A DNA stretch of 64,000 nt from Catenulispora sp. MAP5-51 (GTDB lineage Bacteria; Actinomycetota; Actinomycetes; Streptomycetales; Catenulisporaceae): positions 186,001 through 250,000 of the forward strand of contig NZ_JBGCCH010000006.1 of NCBI RefSeq assembly GCF_041261205.1. The letters are read 5' to 3'. Positions 44,091 through 51,431 of this stretch are shown piece after piece. Every line of letters starts with the position of its first letter. The first letter of the stretch is position 1. The notes beneath the pieces were generated by a model. That model did not search any database, had not been told where the DNA came from, and saw nothing but the letters and a program-made list of their open reading frames with translations. The position numbers and the translations under genes were made by a program.

Positions 44091-45467
44091 TCAGAGCCGG
44101 GTCCAGGCCTCGGTCAGCACCGAGCGCAGCGTCTGCTCGATCTCGTCGAACTCGCTCTGCCCGATGATCAGCGGCGGCGCGAGCTGCACCACCGGGTCGC
44201 CGCGGTCGTCGGCGCGGCAGTACAGGCCGGCGTCGAACAGCGCCTTGGACAGGAAGCCGCGCAGCAGGCGCTCGGCCTCGTCGTCGTTGAACGTCGTCTT
44301 GGTGGCCTTGTCCTTCACCAGCTCGATGCCGTAGAAGTAGCCGTCCCCGCGCACGTCGCCGACGATCGGCAGGTCCTTGAGCTTTTCCAGCGTCGCGCGG
44401 AAGGCGCCCTCGTTGTCCAGCACGTGCTGGTTCAGGCCCTCGCGCTCGAACAGGTCCAGGTTCGCGATGCCGACCGCCGCGGAGACCGGGTGGCCGCCGA
44501 AGGTGTAGCCGTGCGGGAAGTAGTTGGTGCCCTCGTAGAACGGCGCCGCGATGCGGTCGGACACGATGGTCGCGCCGATCGGGGAGTAGCCGGAGGTCAT
44601 GCCCTTGGCGCAGGTGATGATGTCCGGGACGTAGCCGAACTTGTCGCAGGCGAACATCGTGCCCAGGCGGCCGAACGCGCAGATGACCTCGTCGGAGACC
44701 AGGAGCACGTCGTACTCGTCGCAGATCTCGCGCAGCCGGGCGAAGTACCCGGGCGGCGGCGGGAAGCAGCCGCCGGAGTTCTGCACCGGCTCGACGAACA
44801 CCGCCGCGACGGTCTCCGGGCCCTCGGTGAGGATCATGTTCTCGACCTGGTTGGCACACCAGATCCCGAACTCCTCCTCGCTCATGCCGGGCACGCCGGT
44901 GATCTCGTCCGCGCGGTAGTAGTTGGTGTTCGGCACCTTGTGCGCGCCGGGGACCAGCGGCTCGAAGTACTTCTTGGCGTCCGGGATGCCGGTGATGGAC
45001 AGCGCGCCGTGCGGGGTGCCGTGGTAGGCGATGTTGCGCGAGATCACCTTGTGCTTCATCGGCTTGCCGACCAGCTTGAAGTACTGCTTGGCCAGCTTCC
45101 AGGCGGTCTCCACGGCCTCGCCGCCGCCGGTGGTGAAGAAGACCTTGTTCAGGTCGCCGGGGGCGTAGTGGGCCAGCCGGTCGGCCAGCTCGATCGCCTG
45201 CGGGTGCGCATAGCTCCACAGCGGGAAGAAGGCCAGCTCCTGTGCCTGCTTGTAGGCCGCCTCGGCGAGCTCCACGCGGCCGTGCCCGGCCTGCACCACG
45301 AACAGGCCCGCCAGGCCGTCCAGGTAGCTCTTGCCGTGGCTGTCGAAGATGCGCGCGCCCTCGCCGCGGACGATCGTGGGCACCGGGTTGTCCCGGTAGC
45401 CCGACATCCGGGTGAAGTGCATCCAGAGGTGGTCGTAGGCGGATTTGTCCAGGCTGTCGGTGCTCAT
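44091..45467 (-). CDS. Class III (omega) aminotransferase, putrescine/beta-alanine type
   Basis: A 458-residue PLP enzyme. Internal aldimine Lys288 in ITCAKGMTSGY, cofactor Asp259 in LLVSDEVICAFGRLG, phosphate-binding TTGGGEAVE and the substrate region HGYTFGGHP. It resembles SpuC-type putrescine or polyamine:pyruvate transaminases and beta-alanine transaminases. ATG 45467 is chosen: GAGGAAG sits 7 nt upstream; ATG 45485 lacks one. Downstream of lrp, so probably transcribed with it and controlled by it. Confidence 0.88.
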   Translation of the reverse strand: MSTDSLDKSAYDHLWMHFTRMSGYRDNPVPTIVRGEGARIFDSHGKSYLDGLAGLFVVQAGHGRVELAEAAYKQAQELAFFPLWSYAHPQAIELADRLAHYAPGDLNKVFFTTGGGEAVETAWKLAKQYFKLVGKPMKHKVISRNIAYHGTPHGALSITGIPDAKKYFEPLVPGAHKVPNTNYYRADEITGVPGMSEEEFGIWCANQVENMILTEGPETVAAVFVEPVQNSGGCFPPPPGYFARLREICDEYDVLLVSDEVICAFGRLGTMFACDKFGYVPDIITCAKGMTSGYSPIGATIVSDRIAAPFYEGTNYFPHGYTFGGHPVSAAVGIANLDLFEREGLNQHVLDNEGAFRATLEKLKDLPIVGDVRGDGYFYGIELVKDKATKTTFNDDEAERLLRGFLSKALFDAGLYCRADDRGDPVVQLAPPLIIGQSEFDEIEQTLRSVLTEAWTRL

Positions 45468-45533
45468 TGCTACTTCCTCGTCCAAGGGAGTGGGTCGTTC
45501 GGGGACGGGCCCGGGAGGGCGCCGATCTTGCCG

Positions 45534-46025
45534 CTATATGGCGCCCCAGGTGTACGTTTGCTTGCGGAGCTTCAGGTAGACGAAAGATTCGGTCGACCGG
45601 ACCTGCGGGAGGGCTCGGATCCGCTTGTTGATGATCTCCAGGAGGTGGTCGTCGTCCGCGCACACCACCTCCACCAGCAGGTCGAAGGATCCGGCGGTCA
45701 TCACCACGTAGTCCACCTCGGCCATCGCCGCCAGCGCCTCGGCCACCGGGTCCAGGTCGCCCTCGGCGCGGATGCCGATCATCGCCTGGCGGTGGAAGCC
45801 GACGGTCAGCGGGTCGGTCACGGCCACGATCTGCATCACGCCGGCGTCGATGAGCTTCTGCACCCGCTGGCGCACCGCCGCCTCGCTCAGGCCCACCGCG
45901 CGGCCGATCGTCGCGTAGGCGCGCCGTCCGTCCTGTTGGAGCTGTTCGATGATCGCCTTGGACAGGGGGTCCAGATGGTAGCCGCCCGCGGCGCCGCCGG
46001 CCCTGTCGCTAGTCCTGTCGGTCAC
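45534..46025 (-). CDS. Lrp/AsnC-family transcriptional regulator
   Basis: A 163-residue regulator with the HTH (LDPLSKAIIEQLQQDGRRAY, AVGLSEAAVRQRVQKLIDAG) and the C-terminal RAM ligand domain (DYVVMTAGSFDLLVEVV). Start GTG 46025 fits homologues; an upstream TTG would add 12 residues. Divergent from the aldehyde dehydrogenase gene and directly ahead of the aminotransferase gene, so it likely senses an amino acid or polyamine and controls both directions. Confidence 0.9.
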   Translation of the reverse strand: MTDRTSDRAGGAAGGYHLDPLSKAIIEQLQQDGRRAYATIGRAVGLSEAAVRQRVQKLIDAGVMQIVAVTDPLTVGFHRQAMIGIRAEGDLDPVAEALAAMAEVDYVVMTAGSFDLLVEVVCADDDHLLEIINKRIRALPQVRSTESFVYLKLRKQTYTWGAI

Positions 46026-46069
46026 GAAGGGATTGTGACAACGGGAACGGTATCTTGGCAAGGCTTCAT

Positions 46070-46115
46070 CGATGGAATCCGTATGCGAGGGCGTTTTTCA
46101 GCACTGAATCCATCG
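46070..46115. promoter_or_regulatory. Candidate Lrp site between lrp and the aldehyde dehydrogenase gene
   Basis: CGATGGA (46070-46076) and its reverse complement TCCATCG (46109-46115) lie 32 bp apart in the divergent promoter region. Lrp proteins often bind spaced inverted elements; the assignment is inference. Confidence 0.4.
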
Positions 46116-46220
46116 TCACTGCTGACCCACCTGTGTAGGCTGGTCCATGAAGAGGACCGGCCCGACCGTCACCGATCCCGCGACGAGGAAGTCGCGGCGG
46201 CACTGAAGGAGAGCAACACC

Positions 46221-47654
46221 GTGGAAGCACGCCAGCTGCGCAACTACGTGGGCGGCAAGCCGGTCGACACCGTGTCGGGCCGGACCAGCCCGATCATCGA
46301 CCCGGTCACCGAGCAGGTGGTCGCGCACGCTCCGATCTCCGAGCCCGACGACGTCGACGCGGCCATGCGCGTGGCCGCCGAGGCCTTCCCGGCCTGGCGC
46401 GACACCACCCCGGCCGAGCGGCAGCGGCTGCTGCTGAAGGTGGCCGACGCCATCGAGGCCCGGGCCGCCGACATCGTCGCGGTGGAGTCGCAGAACACCG
46501 GCAAGCCGCTGGGGCTGACCGCCTCGGAGGAACTGCCCCCGATGGTCGACCAGATCCGCTTCTTCGCCGGCGCGGCCCGGATGCTCGAGGGCGCGGCCTC
46601 GGCCGAGTACCTGGCCGGCCACAGCTCCTGGATCCGCCGCGAGCCGGTCGGCGTCTGCGCGCAGGTCGCCCCCTGGAACTACCCGGCGATGATGGCGGTG
46701 TGGAAGTTCGCCCCGGCCATCGCCGCGGGCAACACCGTGGTCCTGAAGCCCTCGGACACCACGCCGATGTCCACCCTGCTGATGGCCGAGATCATCGGCG
46801 AGATCCTGCCGGCCGGCGTGTTCAACGTGATCTGCGGCGACCGGGACACCGGCCGGGCCATGGTCGAGCACAAGACCCCGGCGATGGCCTCGATCACCGG
46901 CTCGGTGCGGGCCGGCATGGAGGTCGCCAAGAGCGCCGCCGCCGACGTCAAGCGGGTGCACCTGGAGCTCGGCGGCAAGGCGCCGGTCATCGTGTACGCC
47001 GACGCCGACCTGGACGCCGCGGTCGAGGGCATCTCGGTCGCCGGGTTCTTCAATGCCGGCCAGGACTGCACCGCCGCCACCCGCGTGCTGGTCGAGGACG
47101 CGGCGTACGAGGCCTTCGTCGAGAAGCTCACCGAGGCCGCGAAGAACACCAAGACCGGGAACCCGGACGACGAGGACGTGCTCTACGGCCCGCTGAACAA
47201 CGCCAACCAGCTGCGCCACGTCACCGGCTTCATCGACCGGCTCCCGGCGCACGCCAAGGTCGAGACCGGCGGCGCGCGCGTCGGCGACACCGGCTACTTC
47301 TTCGCCCCGACCGTGGTCTCCGGGCTGCTGCAGGACGACGAGATCATCCAGAACGAGGTCTTCGGCCCGGTGATCACCGTGCAGAAGTTCTCCGGCGAGG
47401 AGCAGGCCCTGAGCTGGGCCAACGGTGTGGAGTACGCGCTGGCGTCCTCGGTGTGGACCAAGGACCACGGCAAGGCCATGCGCGCGGCCAAGACGCTGGA
47501 CTTCGGCTGCGTGTGGATCAACACCCACATCCCGCTGGTCGCCGAGATGCCGCACGGCGGCTTCAAGCACTCCGGCTACGGCAAGGACCTGTCGATGTAC
47601 GGGTTCGAGGACTACACCCGGATCAAGCACGTGATGAGCAACATCGAGGCCTGA
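46221..47654 (+). CDS. Gamma-aminobutyraldehyde-type aldehyde dehydrogenase
   Basis: A 477-residue NAD-dependent aldehyde dehydrogenase. Catalytic Cys283 in NAGQDCTAATR, general base Glu249 in HLELGGKAP and the cofactor region PWNYPAMM are intact. The GQDCTA context resembles YdcW/PatD and related aminobutyraldehyde dehydrogenases that act after putrescine transamination, matching the adjacent aminotransferase. GTG 46221 has GAAGGAG 9 nt upstream. It ends at a strong terminator. Confidence 0.9.
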   Translation: MEARQLRNYVGGKPVDTVSGRTSPIIDPVTEQVVAHAPISEPDDVDAAMRVAAEAFPAWRDTTPAERQRLLLKVADAIEARAADIVAVESQNTGKPLGLTASEELPPMVDQIRFFAGAARMLEGAASAEYLAGHSSWIRREPVGVCAQVAPWNYPAMMAVWKFAPAIAAGNTVVLKPSDTTPMSTLLMAEIIGEILPAGVFNVICGDRDTGRAMVEHKTPAMASITGSVRAGMEVAKSAAADVKRVHLELGGKAPVIVYADADLDAAVEGISVAGFFNAGQDCTAATRVLVEDAAYEAFVEKLTEAAKNTKTGNPDDEDVLYGPLNNANQLRHVTGFIDRLPAHAKVETGGARVGDTGYFFAPTVVSGLLQDDEIIQNEVFGPVITVQKFSGEEQALSWANGVEYALASSVWTKDHGKAMRAAKTLDFGCVWINTHIPLVAEMPHGGFKHSGYGKDLSMYGFEDYTRIKHVMSNIEA

Positions 47655-47700
47655 TCGGCGCCATGGCGTGACGGCCTGAGCGTGTGACGGCGCGGCCGCG

Positions 47701-47740
47701 GGGCCGGCTCGGGAAAACCCGGGCCGGCCCTTCGGCTTTC
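47701..47740 (+). terminator. Terminator after the aldehyde dehydrogenase gene
   Basis: 13-bp stem with one G-U pair (47701-47713 GGGCCGGCTCGGG with 47718-47730), AAAA loop and the tail TTCGGCTTT. Confidence 0.8.
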
Positions 47741-47755
47741 GACCATGATGAGCCC

Positions 47756-49060
47756 ATGGACGCGAGCACCCATTTCCGTGAGCGCGGCGCGCTGATCACG
47801 GCCCTGATGGCCGGCGATCTGGACGCCGCCGACGCGGTGGCGCGCACCGGTCCGGCCGGGGAACTGCTGGGACTGCTGGTGCCGATCGACGGGCTGACGG
47901 AGACCTACCTCGGCGGGCGCGCTGTGCCGGGGCTCACCGTCACCCGCAGCGACTTCGAGCCCTGGCGCCGGCAGCTGCTCGCGGTGGTCGCCGCGCTGCT
48001 CGAGCGGTGGGTCGGCGAAGACCCGGATGCGTGGCGGGCGTTGACGATGCGGGCCGGTTCCCACCTCGGGTCGGTGTCCGGGCTGGTCGGCTCGGTCGCC
48101 CATCCGGAGTCCGCCGACCCCTCGTCGTGGGCCGGCCGCGCGCCGCGGTGGCCGCGCGGGGTGGACGCTTCGGCGGTGCTGTTGGCGATGGCGCCGCCGG
48201 GGATCGTCGAGGCGTTCCTCGAAGACTGCGTCACGAACGAGGCGTCGGCCGGGGTCCTGACCCGGATGCTGGACCGGGGGCCGCTGCATCCGCTGTTCGT
48301 CGAGCACGCGCTCGGTCCTCGCGGGACCGAGGCCATGCGCGCGGCACTGAACCGGAATCCGGTTCACGGCATCACGAAGCTCCGGGAACTCGTGCTGCGC
48401 GGGCGCGACGACATCGCCGTGCTGGAGCAGGCCTATTTCCAGAGCGGGGTCGACCGCGCGCTGCGGATCGGGCTCGTCCGGCTGGCCGAGGCGATCGGCG
48501 GGTTCCGACCGCTGTTCGCTTCGCGGCTGCAGTCGTCCAAGAGGGACGCCGCGGTGGTGGAGCCGTTGCTGGTCTCCGGCGATCCGCAGCTGGTGCTCTG
48601 GCTTCTGCGCCGGGTCAACGACCGGGTGCGGGTGCCGGCGCTGCGCTGGGCCGGGTACGCGACGCTGGCCCGCACGGCCGGCCCGGAGCCGGTGTGGGCG
48701 CTCGAGAAGGAGCGGGTCGGCGCTTTGTCGCGGATGGCCGAGCCGGTGCGGGCGTCGATGGCGACCGGGTCGGTGGCGCCGATCCTGGCCGCCGCCGAGG
48801 CCGCGCCGGTGAGCGTCGGGCCGCCGGGGTCGGTGATGGAGCTCGGCGCGCCGCTGGTCGAGCCGTGGCCGTACACGGCGCTGGTCGCCGAGCACGTGCA
48901 CGGCCACGAGCGGCGCACGGCGCTGGTGGACAACCCCGGCGCCGATCGGCCAAGCTCGACCCGGCTCGGGCGTAGCGCAGAGGTCGTCGCGCCCGGTCTC
49001 CAAAACCGGATGGACGCCGGTTCGAATCCGGCCGCCCGAGCCGCCCCGGCCACCCGATAG
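47756..49060 (+). CDS. Large helical protein of unknown function, 3' end overlapping a tRNA gene
   Basis: A 434-residue frame I cannot assign. Residues about 1-380 are rich in Ala, Leu, Arg and Val with HEAT-like helical pairs (LEQAYFQSGVDRALRIGLVR; VRVPALRWAGYATLA), and no signal peptide or membrane segment. ATG 47756 is used. The last 32 codons run through the tRNA-Trp-like gene at 48966-49040 and give the low-quality end VVAPGLQNRMDAGSNP. The real gene may have been cut short by the tRNA cluster, or the stop may simply lie beyond it. Confidence 0.6.
   Translation: MDASTHFRERGALITALMAGDLDAADAVARTGPAGELLGLLVPIDGLTETYLGGRAVPGLTVTRSDFEPWRRQLLAVVAALLERWVGEDPDAWRALTMRAGSHLGSVSGLVGSVAHPESADPSSWAGRAPRWPRGVDASAVLLAMAPPGIVEAFLEDCVTNEASAGVLTRMLDRGPLHPLFVEHALGPRGTEAMRAALNRNPVHGITKLRELVLRGRDDIAVLEQAYFQSGVDRALRIGLVRLAEAIGGFRPLFASRLQSSKRDAAVVEPLLVSGDPQLVLWLLRRVNDRVRVPALRWAGYATLARTAGPEPVWALEKERVGALSRMAEPVRASMATGSVAPILAAAEAAPVSVGPPGSVMELGAPLVEPWPYTALVAEHVHGHERRTALVDNPGADRPSSTRLGRSAEVVAPGLQNRMDAGSNPAARAAPATR
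48966..49040 (+). tRNA. tRNA-Trp-like (anticodon CCA)
   Basis: Cloverleaf: acceptor TCGGGCG/CGCCCGA, T8-A9, D-stem GCGC/GCGC, anticodon stem CCGGT/ACCGG with loop CTCCAAA (CCA at 49000-49002 when counted from the loop start 48998), T-arm GCCGG-TTCGAAT-CCGGC. Anticodon at 49000-49002 lies within the loop 48998-49004. Position 26 seems missing, so the fold is slightly irregular. CCA tail not encoded. First of four look-alike genes. Confidence 0.75.
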
Positions 49061-49084
49061 GGTGCTGACTCAGAGGGCTTCGAC

Positions 49085-49157
49085 TCGGGTGTAGTGCAGA
49101 GGCAGTCACACCGTCTCGTCAGGACGGAGGACGCCGGTTCGACTCCGGCCGCCCGGG
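49085..49157 (+). tRNA. tRNA-Asp-like (anticodon GTC)
   Basis: Acceptor TCGGGTG/CGCCCGG with two G-U pairs, T8-A9, D-stem GTG/CAC, anticodon stem CCGTC/GACGG with loop TCGTCAG (GTC at 49118-49120), T-arm GCCGG-TTCGACT-CCGGC. Position 33 is C where U is almost universal, so function is uncertain. Same D-loop GCAGAGG as its neighbours. Confidence 0.65.
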
Positions 49158-49161
49158 CTTG

Positions 49162-49234
49162 CCAGGTGTAGTGCAGAGGTAGACACGCCGTACTTCGGAT
49201 ACGGAGGACGCCGGTTCGACTCCGGCCGCCTGGC
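49162..49234 (+). tRNA. tRNA-Arg-like (anticodon TCG)
   Basis: Acceptor CCAGGTG/CGCCTGG, T8-A9, D-stem GTG/CAC, anticodon stem CCGTA/TACGG with loop CTTCGGA (TCG at 49195-49197, U33 present), T-arm GCCGG-TTCGACT-CCGGC. The best-formed of the four; reads CGA. No encoded CCA. Confidence 0.75.
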
Positions 49235-49301
49235 CCCTCACAATCCGGTTCCTGCGGCGTGTGGTGCGTGGCATGCTTCTGCCACGCTGTCGCGGGCGCG
49301 G

Positions 49302-49375
49302 CCAGGCGTAGCGCAGAGGAAGTCGCACCGCCGTGCAAAGGCTGGTACACGCCGGTTCGAATCCGGTCGTCTGGA
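49302..49375 (+). tRNA. tRNA-Cys-like (anticodon GCA)
   Basis: Acceptor CCAGGCG/CGTCTGG with one G-U pair, T8-A9, D-stem GCG/CGC, anticodon stem CCGCC/GGCTG with one mismatch and loop GTGCAAA (GCA at 49335-49337), T-arm GCCGG-TTCGAAT-CCGGT. Separated from the third gene by 67 bp. No encoded CCA. Confidence 0.7.
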
Positions 49376-49507
49376 CCCCCGCCCACCGGCGCCGACCGGC
49401 CGGGACGCGGTGTCATGGTCCTGCCACGGCCCGACCCCTGACGGCATGCGCTCGTTCCCTGCACATGGCAGCATGGGCGGCATGGTGAGTGACATGGTGA
49501 GTGAGTC

Positions 49508-51013
49508 GTGAGCCCTGTCCCCTCCGCCGAGGCGGGCAGCGTCCGTCTGGGCACACCGGTCGGCCGGGGGGTGCTGGCGACGACCATTCTGGGCTCGTCG
49601 ATGGCCTTCCTGGACGGCACGGTGGTCAACATCGCGCTGCCGAGCATCGGCAAGCAGTTCGGGGCGTCGCTGGCCGGGCTGCAGTGGACGGTCACCGGCT
49701 ACACGCTCACGCTGGCCGCGTTCGTCCTCGTCGGCGGCTCCCTGGGCGACCGCTTCGGCCGCCGCAGGGTGTTCCTGATCGGCGTGGTCTGGTTCGCGCT
49801 GGCCTCGCTGGCGTGCGGGCTGGCGCCGAGTCTGGGCGTCCTGATCGCCTTCCGCGCGATCCAGGGCGTCGGCAGCGCGCTGCTGACCCCCGGCGCGCTG
49901 GCCCTGATCCAGTCGGTCTTCCACCCCGACGACCGCGCCAAGGCCGTCGGCGCCTGGTCGGGCCTGGCCAGCATCGCCGGCGCGGCCGGCCCGCTGGTCG
50001 GCGGCTACCTCATCGAGTACGCGTCCTGGCGCTGGATCTTCCTGATCAACCTGCCGTTGGCGGTCGCCGTGGTGGCGATCGCGATGCGGTACGTGCCGGA
50101 GTCCAAGGAGCTCACCGCCGGGCACTTCGACCTGCCGGGCGCGGCCCTCGGGGCGCTGGGACTGGCCGGGATCACGTACTCGCTGGTGGAGGCCGGGGCG
50201 AAGGGACTGGGCTCGGCCGGCGTGATCGTGACCGGACTGGCCGGGATCGCGGCGCTGGTGGCGTTCATCCTGGTCGAACGCCGCTCCCCGGCACCGATGA
50301 TGCCGCTGTCACTGTTCAGCTCGCGGGAGTTCAGCGCGGCCAACGCCCTGACGCTGACCGCTTACGGGGCGCTCGGCGCGCTGTTCTTCTTCTTCGCGAC
50401 CTACTTGCAGGTGGTCGGCGGCTACAGCCCGCTGCAGGCGGGACTGGCCTCACTGCCGACGACGATCGTGATGATGGTGCTGTCCTCGCGCGTCGGCGGC
50501 CTCACCACGAAAGTCGGCGCGCGCCGCCTGATGACCGCCGGCGGTGTGCTGACGGCGATCGGCACCCTGATCCTGTCGACCTCCGGCCACCACCCGGACT
50601 ACTGGACCCACATCCTGCCGGCCCTGCTGGTCTTCTCCCTCGGCATGGTGATGATCGCGGTCCCGGTCACCGTGACGGTCCTGAACTCCACCACGACCGA
50701 CCGCGCCGGCATCGCCAGCGGCGTGAACAACGCGGTCGCCCGCGCCGCCGGCGCCCTGTCGGTGGCGGCCTTCCCCCTGCTGGTGGGCCTGAAGGGCGAC
50801 GGCTACGCCAACCCCGCGAAGCTCGAACCGGCGTTCAGCGAGGCGATGGTGCTGGCCGCGGTGCTGTTCGCGGTCTCCGGGGCCATCGCCTGGTTCGGCA
50901 TCCGCGACGAGGCCACGCGCACCACCCCCGAGCACGCGGTCGAGGAGCCGCAGTGCACGACGTGCCTGCCGATCGGCAGTCCCCCGCTGGAACCCGCGCA
51001 CGAGCACGGGTAA
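49508..51013 (+). CDS. MFS transporter, DHA2 family (14 segments)
   Basis: A 501-residue drug:proton antiporter-type exporter. Motif A GGSLGDRFGRRRVF, motif C-like GPLVGGYL and the N-terminal GSSMAFLDGTVVNIALPSIG are characteristic of the EmrB/QacA subfamily, with about 14 membrane segments. Ends in a short Cys-containing tail (PQCTTCLP). Start GTG 49508. No regulator is adjacent on its 5' side; substrate unknown. Confidence 0.92.
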   Translation: MSPVPSAEAGSVRLGTPVGRGVLATTILGSSMAFLDGTVVNIALPSIGKQFGASLAGLQWTVTGYTLTLAAFVLVGGSLGDRFGRRRVFLIGVVWFALASLACGLAPSLGVLIAFRAIQGVGSALLTPGALALIQSVFHPDDRAKAVGAWSGLASIAGAAGPLVGGYLIEYASWRWIFLINLPLAVAVVAIAMRYVPESKELTAGHFDLPGAALGALGLAGITYSLVEAGAKGLGSAGVIVTGLAGIAALVAFILVERRSPAPMMPLSLFSSREFSAANALTLTAYGALGALFFFFATYLQVVGGYSPLQAGLASLPTTIVMMVLSSRVGGLTTKVGARRLMTAGGVLTAIGTLILSTSGHHPDYWTHILPALLVFSLGMVMIAVPVTVTVLNSTTTDRAGIASGVNNAVARAAGALSVAAFPLLVGLKGDGYANPAKLEPAFSEAMVLAAVLFAVSGAIAWFGIRDEATRTTPEHAVEEPQCTTCLPIGSPPLEPAHEHG

Positions 51014-51020
51014 GCGGGCA

Positions 51021-51048
51021 CCGCCGCGCCGGGTGGGCGGCGCGGCGG
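51021..51048. terminator. Hairpin between convergent MFS and repeat-protein genes
   Basis: 10-bp stem CCGCCGCGCC / GGCGCGGCGG (51021-51030, 51039-51048) with an 8-nt loop; no T-tract. Confidence 0.65.
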
Positions 51049-51078
51049 GCCGGCTCGGTTCAGCGCGATCCAGCGCGG

Positions 51079-51399
51079 TCAGCCGCCGACGACCTCGCCC
51101 GGATCCGGCTGCTTGACGGCGCCGCCTGTCACGTCCGGATCCGGCTGCTTGATGCCGCCGCCCGTCATGTCCGGGTCCGGCTGCTTGACGCCGCCGCCGG
51201 TCATCCCGCCCGGGTCGGGCGCGATGACGCCGTCGCCGTGGGCCTGGCCCGGCTGCGTCGCGGAGCCGCCGGTTATGGCGCCCGGGTCGGGTGCGATGGC
51301 GCCTTCGTGGTGGGCCAGGTCCGGCTGCTTCTCACCGCCGCCGATGTAGCCCGGGTCCGGCTCGACGACGGCGCCGTCGTGTTCGGGACTGGTACTCAT
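51079..51399 (-). CDS. Small tandem-repeat protein downstream of the STAND regulator
   Basis: A 106-residue acidic protein, no known family. It is almost entirely repeats: three units of about 24 residues built on (V/I)xPDPGxxxGG followed by QPD or QPG, then short 12-residue units (TGGGIKQPDPDV type) and the end GEVVGG. No signal peptide or membrane segment. ATG 51399 follows GGGGGATC. It starts 32 bp after the STAND regulator stop on the same strand, so they are likely co-transcribed. It could be a ligand, substrate or scaffold of the regulator; this is a guess from position. Confidence 0.6.
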   Translation of the reverse strand: MSTSPEHDGAVVEPDPGYIGGGEKQPDLAHHEGAIAPDPGAITGGSATQPGQAHGDGVIAPDPGGMTGGGVKQPDPDMTGGGIKQPDPDVTGGAVKQPDPGEVVGG

Positions 51400-51431
51400 G
51401 AGGATCCCCCGTTCAGAGCGAATAAGAACTC

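Noticed and set aside
43857-47654. A very long open forward frame of 1265 codons.
   Set aside because: Its first 788 codons are antisense to the PPOX, aminotransferase and lrp genes and have no homology pattern; only the end, from GTG 46221, is the real aldehyde dehydrogenase. High GC content keeps the antisense frame open.
48433-49695. Reverse-strand frame with RPDSNRRP-type motifs.
   Set aside because: These motifs are the translation of the antisense strand of the tRNA genes at 48966-49375, a well-known artefact.
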